A stretch of 64,000 bases of DNA from Thermoclostridium sp036562185 (GCA_036562185.1 DATCKN010000090.1:109613-173612); one strand, 5' to 3'; positions 17,498-26,490 are shown, counted from the first letter of the stretch. The notes: generated from the sequence alone by a model not told the origin. Numbers and translations: made by a program.

Positions 17498-18307
17498 TTG
17501 CAGGTTTCGTTCTGGAGCAATTACCATCAAATTGGTACTACTGATAATTTAATTGCCATAGCTCTTTACACGGCACTTAAATACCGTTTGCGCATCCTAA
17601 TCGCTCATAATCATTTCGACAGAAGTACGCTGGAAACCGCTTTTATTGACAGATCATACATGGAGCACAGTCTTATAGATTTATCCGAAACCGGAATTGA
17701 TGCATTAAGCAGGTTCGTTAAGTTTAACAGGATGGAAAAGGACGGTATATCAAGTTATACAACAACTGTTTTAAAAAACAGGCTGGATATTTTAACCGGT
17801 ACAAAAATTACAAACAGAAATATTTATCAAAACAGCCTCAGGGAAACTATCCAATTAATTCTTCAGTTGGCCGCAGAATATTATGATCTTGTTTTTATTG
17901 ATACTGCACCGGGCAATAATGAAATATCACAGATTATCATTAAGAACTCGGATTTATTAGTTGTAAACCTGTGTCAAAATCCCAATATCATTGAAAACTT
18001 TCTGCAAAATTACGCCCATTACATGGAAAAGGCATTCGTGGTATTGGGCAAATACGATGCAAACTCAAGATTCAACATAAAGAGGATCAAAAAACGGTTT
18101 AATCTGAAGAACATATATTCAATACCATATAATATCGAATTTGCTGATGCATGTATTGAAAGCAGGGCGGTCGACTTTTTTATCAAAAACCTCGATACCG
18201 ATAAAAATGACCTGCACAATGGTTTTATTACCAGTGTAGCAGAAACAGCAGAATCAATTTTAACGGTTTTAGGCATGAACGAAAGAGAGTCAGGGCAGGT
18301 GGGTTGA
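17498..18307 (+). CDS. TadZ/MinD-like protein with degenerate Walker A
   Basis: 269 residues from TTG 17498, with GGGAGGG 5 bases upstream and only 3 bases after the previous stop. The N-terminus VSFWSNYHQIGTTDNLIAIA keeps the shape of a ParA Walker A loop (GTT, then a helix) but lacks both Lys residues. YYDLVFIDTAPGN is a Walker B-like strand, and DLLVVNLCQNP matches the next MinD strand. Such proteins occur in clostridial Tad-like operons. Role: probably placing or regulating the secretion complex; ATP hydrolysis is doubtful. Stop and next start are adjacent. Confidence 0.65.
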   Translation: MQVSFWSNYHQIGTTDNLIAIALYTALKYRLRILIAHNHFDRSTLETAFIDRSYMEHSLIDLSETGIDALSRFVKFNRMEKDGISSYTTTVLKNRLDILTGTKITNRNIYQNSLRETIQLILQLAAEYYDLVFIDTAPGNNEISQIIIKNSDLLVVNLCQNPNIIENFLQNYAHYMEKAFVVLGKYDANSRFNIKRIKKRFNLKNIYSIPYNIEFADACIESRAVDFFIKNLDTDKNDLHNGFITSVAETAESILTVLGMNERESGQVG

Positions 18308-20164
18308 ATGAATGAGCTCCTTACAGTTCTTACAGTTCTTTCGCTGGTTGTATTCATTTTATTGCATTTTAAGGATGACAATAAAGCTAAAAAGAAAGCC
18401 ATGACTTATGAAGAGGACCGGTACACAATTGATTCTATTCTATTGTTTATAAAAGAAGCGTTTAATGATATACTGAAAACGAACTTATATGAACTTAATA
18501 TTTCAAAAGAGGAGTTTGAAAAGAGAGTTCACAATAAGAATCAGCTGCGTAAGGCCCTAAAAAGCTGTACATATGGTGACATAAATGCAAAGAACTATAT
18601 TAAGGATTTTATTAAGGATATTCTTGTGAAATCCTATAATGTGGATGAAACCAATGTTAATAAGATAATAAGTTTTGATAATCCAAGAAATTTAACAATA
18701 CAGGATAAATTCGAAATACTTCTTTATCATTACAAGAAAAAATACGGCTATAAAGCTTTGGAAAAGCTTATTCTTGAATATAACCTTGACAGTCCTGTGA
18801 TCACCGGCGAGGGTACATCCTATGCAATATCAAAAGAACAGATTGAAAGTATTTTTGCAAAAAAATCTTTTATAACCAGTTTTGAAGACAAACTGAATAT
18901 AATATCCCAAAGGATTTACCAGCTATACAAGGGACTTGGCGTAATTGATGAAATACGGGATATGCGCATAGACGGGGTATCGGGCGGAGTATCAGGAATA
19001 CCCTCTGCTTTTCATGAAGAAACCGACCTGACAACAAGCCTTTCAATTATTTCTAGGATGCCGTCAAACTATGATTCAGTCTGGATCTTTTTTAAAGGTA
19101 AAACAATCCACCTTCCTTTCCTAAGTTTTGGCTCAGAAGCAGAATTAATCCGCGTATGCAAAAACATTTACCGCTATAATTACCCCGGGCAGCTAAGTGA
19201 AAGCAACGGCTATAAGGTAAATGAGATGAAAGACGGGAGCAGGGTGGTTGTTGTAAGACCTCCGTTTTCAGAGTCCTGGGCATTTTTTGTAAGGAAATTT
19301 GACAGTATTGAAAAGGCAGAGATTGAGGATTTAATTACAGATGACAATAATGAAATCCCAATAGGGCTGATAAAGTGGCTTATAAAAGGGTGCCGGGTTA
19401 CAGCTATTACAGGATCCCAGGGCACAGGAAAAACAACGCTTCTGATGTCTGTTATAAAATTTATAAATCCTGCCTTTACTTTGCGGATTCAGGAAATGGC
19501 GTTTGAATTGCATCTTAGAAAAATATATCCCGAGAGAAATATTCTCACTTTCAGGGAAACAACAACGATATCAGGACAGGAAGGACTCGACCTTCAGAAA
19601 AAAACAGACGGAACGGTAAATATACTGGGTGAGGTTGCTACTGCCCCGGTCAGCGCATTAATGATACAAATGGCACAGGTAGCAAGCCTTTTTACCCTGT
19701 TTACACACCATGCAAAAACTACCGTGGATTTGGTTAAGTCGCTAAGAAACAATTTGTTGCAGACAGGCGTGTTCACAAATGAAAAGATCGCAGAGCAGCA
19801 GGTGGCCGATGTTGTTAATTTTGATATCCATATGAACAGGGATATTACAGGACACAGGTACATTGAACGAATTACAGAGATAATCCCGGTTGAAAATACA
19901 GATTACCCTGAAATAACAGTCACCGATGGAAAAGCAGACTTAAACGAGTTTTTCAAAGTGGCACGTGAATTTTTTATTAGAATGACTGACAGAAAGGTTT
20001 TTGAAACACGGGACATTGTGGTTTATGAAAATGGCTCATATAAAGCCTGTTCACCTCCAAGCAGCATTCAGATAAATTCTATTATGAAAAACCTGACGAA
20101 TGAAGAGCAACTGGAATTCAAGTCATATTTAAACAAATATTTTTGCCGGAGTGAAGCATTATGA
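18308..20164 (+). CDS. Membrane-tethered CpaF-like secretion ATPase
   Basis: 618 residues. It begins with a membrane helix (about 3-22), unusual for a CpaF/TadA ATPase, then a long charged helical domain (about 30-220) that replaces the normal N-domain. The ATPase core starts near 225 (GLGVIDEIRDMRIDG). Walker A GSQGTGKT is at 369-376, the Asp-box position reads RIQEMAFELHL, Walker B is VNILGEVATAP, and a TLFTHHAKTT His box follows. It differs clearly from the CpaF at 9378, with weaker canonical boxes. It overlaps the platform gene by 4 bases (ATGA), so the two are translated together. Likely motor of the Tad-like machine. Confidence 0.8.
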   Translation: MNELLTVLTVLSLVVFILLHFKDDNKAKKKAMTYEEDRYTIDSILLFIKEAFNDILKTNLYELNISKEEFEKRVHNKNQLRKALKSCTYGDINAKNYIKDFIKDILVKSYNVDETNVNKIISFDNPRNLTIQDKFEILLYHYKKKYGYKALEKLILEYNLDSPVITGEGTSYAISKEQIESIFAKKSFITSFEDKLNIISQRIYQLYKGLGVIDEIRDMRIDGVSGGVSGIPSAFHEETDLTTSLSIISRMPSNYDSVWIFFKGKTIHLPFLSFGSEAELIRVCKNIYRYNYPGQLSESNGYKVNEMKDGSRVVVVRPPFSESWAFFVRKFDSIEKAEIEDLITDDNNEIPIGLIKWLIKGCRVTAITGSQGTGKTTLLMSVIKFINPAFTLRIQEMAFELHLRKIYPERNILTFRETTTISGQEGLDLQKKTDGTVNILGEVATAPVSALMIQMAQVASLFTLFTHHAKTTVDLVKSLRNNLLQTGVFTNEKIAEQQVADVVNFDIHMNRDITGHRYIERITEIIPVENTDYPEITVTDGKADLNEFFKVAREFFIRMTDRKVFETRDIVVYENGSYKACSPPSSIQINSIMKNLTNEEQLEFKSYLNKYFCRSEAL

Positions 20165-22176
20165 AGGAGAATGCTCTGTTAGTGGTTTTAATCATTACTC
20201 TTGCCTTATCGGTCATCGCTTTGATCTTTGCCTGTATTTTACTTACTAAATTAAAAAGTAAAAATGATATAAAAGTAAACCTTAAGATGAAAAAAGACTT
20301 TCTGTATTCGTCCTACAGGATGGCAATGAAGTTTACCCTTCTAAAAAGATATATGGATAAAATAAGAAAGCGGATTGAAATACTGGATTTGTCCGATGAC
20401 TGGACAATTGGAAGAAAAACTATGAGATTCACTTATCTGTCCCTGGGTATTTCTTTAATTATTCTGGTTATACTGCTTATTTTAAGCCAGAACATGTATT
20501 TTACTTTTATTTCGATTTTCACGGTATATTTACTTCATAACCAGATAATAAAAATGCTGGTTGATAAGCTTGATAACAAGCTGTTAAGGCAGTTTGAAGC
20601 TTTTCTTGGAAACGTACGCCATCATTATCACGATCACGGCATGATTGATGAAGCAATTTATGACAGCATAGGAGAATGCGGCTATGAGATGTCCCTGCAT
20701 GCAAACAGGATGTATGAAGTTTTAACAGATACAAATATTGATGATCGGATAAACAGGTTTAATGAAATCGCGCCTAACAAGTACATGAGAACATTTATCA
20801 CAATGAGTTATCTTGTTCAGCGCTTCGGAGACAAGTCACCGGAAGGAAAATCCATTTATCTTGCCAATCTGAACTACCTGAAACAGGAAATCAACATGGA
20901 ATTATTAAGACGTGAGAAACTTGGATATCTGTTTCAAAGCCTTTCGACAATAGCAGTATTTCCGATATTTACATTAACCCCTATAAAAAAGTGGGCTGTA
21001 ACAAATATTCCCGAGCTTAATGAATATTATGACGGTGCATATGGCTTCATTGCAGTTATTGTGCTGTTTGCCCTTGCAATAGCGGCCTATCAGCTGATAG
21101 GAAAATTTCAGTCCAATGCGGAGTATTCACCCCTTAAAAACAAACTATATGCGGTATTGCTGGAAGTATCAGCGATCAGAAACCGTATTAATTCCGTATC
21201 AGAGAAAAAATACACCAGGTCTTTAAAATATGAAAGGCTTTTGAATAAAACCGGCTTTAAAATGACCGTCAGCGAATTTATACTAAAGCAATATGTATAT
21301 GCAATTATGGCTTTTATTATAAGTTTCGTAATTATCCTGAACGTCCACTTGATTATAAGGAATAATATATTATATTCATCGTTGAATCTAAAAATGGCTG
21401 CTTATGACCCCGCTATTGATAAAGAAGCCGAGCTTGACATAATAAATCATGACAGAAGGTATATAAAAGAATTTAAGAATAAAAAAGTTACTTATCATGA
21501 ATTGGAAGAAAGGCTCAACCTTGAGGGTAATTATGTAAACTCAAACTGCGCAATTGCCGCAAAAAGAATCCTTGACAAAATTGAAAAGTACAGGGCAAAT
21601 AGTTTTAAATGGTGGGAACTTCTGATTTGTACAGTATTCTCAGCTGTTTCATACAACATACCTTACTGGATGCTGCTTTTCAGGGAACGCATATTAAGAA
21701 TGAGCATGGAAGATGAAGTAAAGCAGTTTCATACGATAATTCTCATGTTAATGCATATAGAAAGAATTAATGCAGAGGATATTTTGCACTGGATGGAGCA
21801 ATTTGCAGAAATATTCAGAGCATCTATTCAAAAATGCATTAATGATTATGAATACGGGGACAGGCAGGCATTGGAACAATTAATAATTGATGAACCATAT
21901 CCCCCGTTTGTGAGAATCATAGAAAATCTTATTTCGGCAGCTGACAAGATAACAATTGAACAGGCTTTTGACGAGCTAAAGCTGGAAAGAGAGTATTACC
22001 AGGAAAAAAGAAAGCAGGATAATGAAATAATGGTAAACAGGAAAGGCATGTGGGGGAAGTTCATTGCCTTTATCCCTATGAGCTGTACTATTTTTCTCTA
22101 CTTGCTGGTTCCTTTTGTCATGATAAGTGCAAGACAGTTAATTAGCTTCTCAGAGGAGTTAATTAACATATTCTGA
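20161..22176 (+). CDS. TadB/TadC-like double platform membrane protein
   Basis: 671 residues with membrane segments at about 5-27, 92-130, 275-310 (two helices), 375-400, 480-500 and 630-655. The arrangement suggests two GspF/TadB-like halves: residues 130-260 and 510-620 are each a soluble helical domain of the T2SF type (the second with EDEVKQFHTIILMLMHIERI). Separate tadB and tadC genes would normally supply this. The platform sits under the ATPase and pulls pilins from the membrane. Its start overlaps the ATPase stop. A pairwise comparison of the halves would test the fusion idea. Confidence 0.7.
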   Translation: MKENALLVVLIITLALSVIALIFACILLTKLKSKNDIKVNLKMKKDFLYSSYRMAMKFTLLKRYMDKIRKRIEILDLSDDWTIGRKTMRFTYLSLGISLIILVILLILSQNMYFTFISIFTVYLLHNQIIKMLVDKLDNKLLRQFEAFLGNVRHHYHDHGMIDEAIYDSIGECGYEMSLHANRMYEVLTDTNIDDRINRFNEIAPNKYMRTFITMSYLVQRFGDKSPEGKSIYLANLNYLKQEINMELLRREKLGYLFQSLSTIAVFPIFTLTPIKKWAVTNIPELNEYYDGAYGFIAVIVLFALAIAAYQLIGKFQSNAEYSPLKNKLYAVLLEVSAIRNRINSVSEKKYTRSLKYERLLNKTGFKMTVSEFILKQYVYAIMAFIISFVIILNVHLIIRNNILYSSLNLKMAAYDPAIDKEAELDIINHDRRYIKEFKNKKVTYHELEERLNLEGNYVNSNCAIAAKRILDKIEKYRANSFKWWELLICTVFSAVSYNIPYWMLLFRERILRMSMEDEVKQFHTIILMLMHIERINAEDILHWMEQFAEIFRASIQKCINDYEYGDRQALEQLIIDEPYPPFVRIIENLISAADKITIEQAFDELKLEREYYQEKRKQDNEIMVNRKGMWGKFIAFIPMSCTIFLYLLVPFVMISARQLISFSEELINIF

Positions 22177-22213
22177 TAATTAAATTTTTATATAACAGGG
22201 AGGAGATGTTTTT

Positions 22214-22672
22214 ATGGAAAACTCATTAAAAGCAATTATTATTGGTGCGGGTGTAGTAATAACCATGGTTGTGGTATCAATCGGCTTTATACTGATGCGC
22301 TCTGGGCAAAGTACGGCTATTGCAACCATTAATAAGCTTGACAGGATTAATGTGGAACTGGCCGAATCCGAGTACACAATGTACGACGGTATGGAAGTAA
22401 GCGGCAGTGAAGTTGTAAATGCTGTCAGAAAATTCAAGGATGAGCGTATTGGAATACAGGTTAAAACAAATAAGAACCGTTCGGGTAAATGGTATATCAA
22501 TTATGTTGATATTACCAATAAAAAAATTGAGAGTTCAGGGAATACAGGGAATATCTCTGATTTAATCGATGTAGCAGATGATGAATATGTAAATCCCAAT
22601 GGTGTATTTTTAGGTTCGATTGTACGTGATGAAAACGGAACAATAATTGCGCTGATTTTTGAGCAAAAATAA
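22214..22672 (+). CDS. Small exported pilin-like protein
   Basis: 152 residues. A short N-terminus (MENSLKA) leads into one long hydrophobic helix (about 8-30), then a soluble domain with mixed beta strands ending VFLGSIVRDENGTIIALIFEQ. There is no prepilin peptidase site of the Gly/Glu type. Clostridial relatives tend to be named ABC transporter permease, which the sequence does not support. Start follows GGGAGGAG. The position directly after the platform gene, where Tad operons have TadE/F pseudopilins, suggests a minor pilin or tether. Confidence 0.6.
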   Translation: MENSLKAIIIGAGVVITMVVVSIGFILMRSGQSTAIATINKLDRINVELAESEYTMYDGMEVSGSEVVNAVRKFKDERIGIQVKTNKNRSGKWYINYVDITNKKIESSGNTGNISDLIDVADDEYVNPNGVFLGSIVRDENGTIIALIFEQK

Positions 22673-22711
22673 AAAACAGAACATCAGGATTTCCCGAAGG
22701 TGAGTAACCAT

Positions 22712-23104
22712 ATGGATGAGAATGTTTCAAAAGCCCTGTCTTCTGTCAGTATTGCCTTATTAATAATAACCGCAGTTACATTGTTTTTTATGTTATACCG
22801 GAAAAACAGCGTAATAACTGAGATTGTCAGTAACAATATCACTGAAAGGGGGCCGGTTTACCGGACAAAAAACCATGAGCCCGGACAGGACAAAGTTTCA
22901 GGGGCAATCATCATTGCATCGGTCAGTAATGGCCTTGAGACAGATATTTCCATTAACTCGGTGACTGTTCCCAAAACCGTGGACATAAATATATTTGATT
23001 TTAACCTGGTAAACCCTTCTGCAATGTATTCGGTGGAATACGTCATTAACAGTTCGGGGGAAGTAATCCTGGTCAAATATCAGGAATCAGGAGGTGAAAG
23101 GTAA
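22712..23104 (+). CDS. Small membrane-anchored pseudopilin-like protein
   Basis: 130 residues from ATG 22712, 7 bases from GAAGGTGAG; an in-frame GTG at 22700 overlaps that sequence. One membrane helix (about 10-30) with the rest outside. The C-terminal part (MYSVEYVINSSGEVILVKY) resembles the end of the preceding protein in shape. No canonical leader cleavage site. The family is not recognised by name. Its stop is directly followed by the next gene's TTG start, so it belongs to the operon. Confidence 0.5.
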   Translation: MDENVSKALSSVSIALLIITAVTLFFMLYRKNSVITEIVSNNITERGPVYRTKNHEPGQDKVSGAIIIASVSNGLETDISINSVTVPKTVDINIFDFNLVNPSAMYSVEYVINSSGEVILVKYQESGGER

Positions 23105-23647
23105 TTGTCAGAGACACTTAGCAAAATAATGGCATTGGTTGTTTCAATGTTTTTATTTTTCATCTTTCCGGTAGAAAATATGTTAACACGACAGGATGAT
23201 ATTACAAAAGTTATTGTCTTGAATAAAACAGCTGAATTTGTGGATTCAGTCAGAAATTTAGGCTATATTACGCCCCTTATGTACATGCAGTTCAGCCAAT
23301 CATTGTCAGCAACCGGAAACATTTACGAAATAACGATGGAACATATACATAGCAGTATAGATCCAGTCTATACAGATCCTGTTGACATGACGTCATTTCA
23401 ACATTACTATAATGTAAATGCAAGGATCACATATACTGATGAAATTCTTGACAGGTTATTTCCTGAAAATCCTCATGAACCTTCAGACAGGTATTATCTG
23501 TCCAAAGGGGATATTTTCACGGTAAAGGTTTCAAATACAAACAGAACGCCGGCAACAAAAGTCCAGCAAATGCTGTTGATGTCGGAATTGCCTGTAAAAC
23601 GTATTTATGTTATTTACGGGGGGATGGTGAGGGATGAAAATAACTGA
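23105..23647 (+). CDS. Membrane-anchored TadE/F-like protein, unknown family
   Basis: 180 residues from TTG 23105, with AGGTGAAAGG upstream. The N-terminal helix (about 5-22) is followed by PVENMLTRQDDITKVIVLNKTAEFVDSVRN, an amphipathic continuation typical of pseudopilins such as TadE. A Tyr/Asp-rich soluble domain follows and ends near MVRDENN. The gene overlaps the next one by 14 bases, so their products are probably made together. Likely an exported component of the Tad-like machine; exact role unknown. Confidence 0.55.
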   Translation: MSETLSKIMALVVSMFLFFIFPVENMLTRQDDITKVIVLNKTAEFVDSVRNLGYITPLMYMQFSQSLSATGNIYEITMEHIHSSIDPVYTDPVDMTSFQHYYNVNARITYTDEILDRLFPENPHEPSDRYYLSKGDIFTVKVSNTNRTPATKVQQMLLMSELPVKRIYVIYGGMVRDENN

Positions 23648-24593
23648 TTCGGCGGTTCTTTTTGTAATTATAGCATTGCCCTTTGCTTTTATGATGAGAA
23701 TAAAAACAAATAACCTGCAAAACGTTGAATATAAAAATATATTGCTAAACAGGTACCTTGATACTGCCGTTGAAGATGCTTCAAATGCAATGATCATAAG
23801 AGGAATAAACGACAGGATAACAATTTCAAAGGAAAAAGCTGTTGAAGCGTTTTATCAGACGCTTTATGCAAACCTTAACATAACCGGCGACAATACGGCA
23901 AAACAACGCTTAAATGCATTCATTCCGGTAATAGTTATAATTGACTATGACGGATATTGGATATATTCAATGGAAACATATACAGGCATGAACGGTGAGA
24001 AAATACAGGAAATGCTGTGGAAACCAAAAAAGCCATATGTATATGAGAAAGACGGCCTTGTATATCTTTTTACCCTTGACGATTACACTACAGTGTTAGA
24101 TATTGCCGCTGCCAAATTTTACGAGGGACAACGTGAAGTTATTGTGCAGAGCCTGCCGGACGATGAAATAATACAGGATGGTGAGTTATTTGAACAGGTG
24201 CGGAAAAGAACAATTGCTGAATCAATTAGAAGTGATGTAAATACTGCTATAAATGAACACAATAAATACGCAAAATTATTCGGCATTACTTATCAGTTTA
24301 ACCCGCCTTCGATATCTGATGATGATTGGCAGAGAAACATTGAAGACATAGGCATTCTGTCGTTTTTCCAGGGCATTCCGATCGGGCTTGGCGGTGAGAG
24401 GTTCAACAGTTTTGCCCTGGGTGCTGCCAGAGTTATCAGAAAAAGATTATATTACATAGAGCAAGGTGAAAATGGGCTTTATTATTACCATAGAGAAAAT
24501 TGCTCCGATGTTTCCCTTAAGGATAAGGTATATGACAGCCGTGAAGAATGCGCTTTGAAGGGAGCTTTGCCATGCGGTAAGTGCAATCCATAA
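23634..24593 (+). CDS. Exported pseudopilin-like protein with Ada-type Cys/His C-terminus
   Basis: 319 residues. One N-terminal membrane helix (about 6-22), then a helical continuation (LNRYLDTAVEDASNAMIIRG) and a mostly beta domain. The last 35 residues read like the metal-binding segment of Ada-type proteins: YHRENC, then YDSREECA, then PCGKCNP, giving four Cys and one His. In Ada the Cys residues bind zinc; here the site would lie outside the cell. This is the last gene of the Tad-like operon and perhaps its tip or substrate-binding subunit. A large hairpin follows about 50 bases downstream. Confidence 0.6.
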   Translation: MKITDSAVLFVIIALPFAFMMRIKTNNLQNVEYKNILLNRYLDTAVEDASNAMIIRGINDRITISKEKAVEAFYQTLYANLNITGDNTAKQRLNAFIPVIVIIDYDGYWIYSMETYTGMNGEKIQEMLWKPKKPYVYEKDGLVYLFTLDDYTTVLDIAAAKFYEGQREVIVQSLPDDEIIQDGELFEQVRKRTIAESIRSDVNTAINEHNKYAKLFGITYQFNPPSISDDDWQRNIEDIGILSFFQGIPIGLGGERFNSFALGAARVIRKRLYYIEQGENGLYYYHRENCSDVSLKDKVYDSREECALKGALPCGKCNP

Positions 24594-24641
24594 GTTGCAG
24601 GCATTAACCCATTTTAATATGCAGAAAACTTTGCAAAAATT

Positions 24642-24676
24642 TTTTCCAAAGGCAAACCTCGATTGCCTTTGGAAAA
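24642..24676 (+). terminator. 14-bp perfect hairpin at the end of the Tad-like operon
   Basis: TTTTCCAAAGGCAA (24642-24655) pairs with TTGCCTTTGGAAAA (24663-24676) around a 7-base loop. No T run follows on the + strand, so it may stabilise the 3' end rather than terminate. A 64-codon frame over this region (24595-24789) is not credible as a gene. Confidence 0.5.
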
Positions 24677-24807
24677 TACGAATTAAAACAGCTTTCGTTA
24701 TAATACATTGTAAAAGTAAAATTTATTTTTTTCTGGAAGATGATGTTGCGGTGGATTATAATAAATGTAAGCAGTTTATGTTTTATTAAGGAAAGGATTT
24801 GTTCTAT

Positions 24808-25404
24808 ATGTGCGGAAGATTTTATATTCCCGAGAAAGAGCTGGATGATTTTGCCAGGCTTGTTTCTGAGGTTGAGAAGCATCTTTTGAAAAAACATGGT
24901 GAGATATACCCTGGCGATACCGTTCCGATTATCACTCCCAATAATGGAGAAAGGGAAGTACATGCTGTAAAATGGGGATTTCCTTCGCATCAGGGAAAAA
25001 AGCTAATAATAAACGCAAGATCCGAAACTGCTTCGGAAAAGCCAATGTTTAAAGCACCATTTCAAAAACGCAGATGTCTTATACCCGCAACAGGATTTTA
25101 TGAATGGAAAGCAAATGGAAATAAAAAAATAAAGCATTTTATCAGCATTGACAATAAACTTTTTTATATGGCGGGATTATATTGGTTTTTCAGGGACAAA
25201 AACAATGAAAATGTAATATTCCCGGCTTTTACAATCCTCACCACCAATGCAAATAATAAAATGCAGGCTGTCCATGATCGTATGCCGGTTATTATAGATG
25301 AAAGCAATATAGAAAAATGGCTGTTCTCTAATGATACCGGCGAGTTAAAATCCATGCTTTGCGCAGTAGGCAGTGATAAGACTTATATATCTGAAGTTTC
25401 ATGA
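24808..25404 (+). CDS. SRAP-family DNA-protein crosslink protein (YedK/HMCES type)
   Basis: 198 residues from ATG 24808, chosen because SRAP proteins need Cys as residue 2 (MCGRFYIP); the frame upstream to 24799 would bury it. Seen: Cys2, Asn69 in INARSET, Glu99 in GFYEW and His156 in AVHDRMPVI. Cys2 forms a stable link with abasic sites in single-stranded DNA and shields them from breakage. AAGGAAAGG precedes the start. It is monocistronic. Confidence 0.93.
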   Translation: MCGRFYIPEKELDDFARLVSEVEKHLLKKHGEIYPGDTVPIITPNNGEREVHAVKWGFPSHQGKKLIINARSETASEKPMFKAPFQKRRCLIPATGFYEWKANGNKKIKHFISIDNKLFYMAGLYWFFRDKNNENVIFPAFTILTTNANNKMQAVHDRMPVIIDESNIEKWLFSNDTGELKSMLCAVGSDKTYISEVS

Positions 25405-25515
25405 ATTAAAAGTGTGGGCGAATTTTGAGCGTTGTTATTTCTGAATAGCAAAATAATAATTGCAAAAGATAATATCACAAGAACCACCGATGATATTGCA
25501 AAGCAGGAGTAAACA

Positions 25516-26151
25516 ATGCACATAGCCGGAATTATTGAAAGCAGTAACACCCAGAGTATATTGGACACAATTAAATACTTTTTAAACAATGAAAATAAGA
25601 AAGTCAGTTTTTCTGAATACAGTTACTTTAAAAACAGAGAAACTTGGAACGATTATTGTTTGGCAATTGAACAAACGGGAACTGAAATTCTTATAATAAA
25701 AATAAAGAATTCAGATGTTGATGAGGCATTGTATTTCATACCATTTGACACATTAATTATAAACGATTATAACGAATGGAAAATTGTTTCAAATATTATT
25801 CACACCAACAAAAAATCCTTTAAAAATTTGACAGTTATTTTGAACAGTGATGTTATTAAAACAGCAAAATTTACCGATGAAGAAATATGCAGGGTACTTT
25901 GTTATGGTTTTAATAGGGATTCAAATATTACAACCTCAAGTACCGGTGAACCTTCGATCAGCGGGCAGTTTTTGTGCTATATAAGGAACAGCCTGATTAC
26001 AGCTAACGGAAGAAGGGTTGAACCACAGGAATATGTAATAAATCTTAACAGTACTGCTGTGGATCCATACGATATATTGGCTGCCGCTTCCTTTGCAGTA
26101 CTGTATGATGTTAATTTGAACAAGGTAAATGATACCATTAATTTTCAGTAA
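25516..26151 (+). CDS. Degenerate Mur-ligase-like protein
   Basis: 211 residues, no signal peptide. The second half resembles the central domain of Mur ligases: TVILNSDVIK (as NADD), LCYGFNRDSNITTSS (as TYG...AD) and a final helix DPYDILAAASFAVLYDVN (as the N-x-x-x-A-A-A helix). The ATP-binding GTNGKT motif is missing, so it is unlikely to ligate. It could be a regulatory or structural offshoot. The family call is tentative. No operon partner is obvious. Confidence 0.5.
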   Translation: MHIAGIIESSNTQSILDTIKYFLNNENKKVSFSEYSYFKNRETWNDYCLAIEQTGTEILIIKIKNSDVDEALYFIPFDTLIINDYNEWKIVSNIIHTNKKSFKNLTVILNSDVIKTAKFTDEEICRVLCYGFNRDSNITTSSTGEPSISGQFLCYIRNSLITANGRRVEPQEYVINLNSTAVDPYDILAAASFAVLYDVNLNKVNDTINFQ

Positions 26152-26490
26152 TCTGTGGTATTGTGTAAAGGCGAAAAATGGCAGGATATTGATAAAAAGC
26201 TGAAAAAGCGTTGCATAACAGCGTTTATCTGGATATAATAAAATTGTAAACCGGAAAGTTAAATTTTGGCTTTGATATAAATGTTGCTGGATAAACCTTT
26301 TTCTATTATATTTGCCAGGTACCAGGCAGCTATTTTTTATAAAACAGGAGAAATTTTTAGTATTAGGGGTAAAAAAACTATTAAGATAAAAATAAAAAGA
26401 AAACTTCTAAAAACAAATTTTATAGAATAAGCTAACATGAGATGAATTTAGTTTTTAGATACGAAAGACAGAGAGGAGTGGGGTTTATCC
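26152..26490. other. Intergenic region before the SSB-like gene
   Basis: About 340 bases, AT-rich, with no open frame, no clear terminator and no well-spaced promoter boxes. A small GC-richer palindrome-like stretch (GCCAGGTACCAGGC near 26310) is visible. GAGGAGTGGGG near 26472-26482 serves the next start. Confidence 0.4.

Noticed and set aside
22214..22672. ABC transporter permease
   Set aside because: One helix only and no permease pattern; context fits a pilin-like protein instead.
24648..24676. GGCAAACC-like start of a second c-di-GMP riboswitch
   Set aside because: Only the GGCAAACC is there; the GAAA tetraloop and GCGCAAAGC core are missing. It is part of a simple hairpin.
24595..24789. 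64-codon plus-strand frame after the Tad-like operon
   Set aside because: It reads through a 14-bp perfect hairpin, starts at TTG without a ribosome binding site, and has no family pattern.
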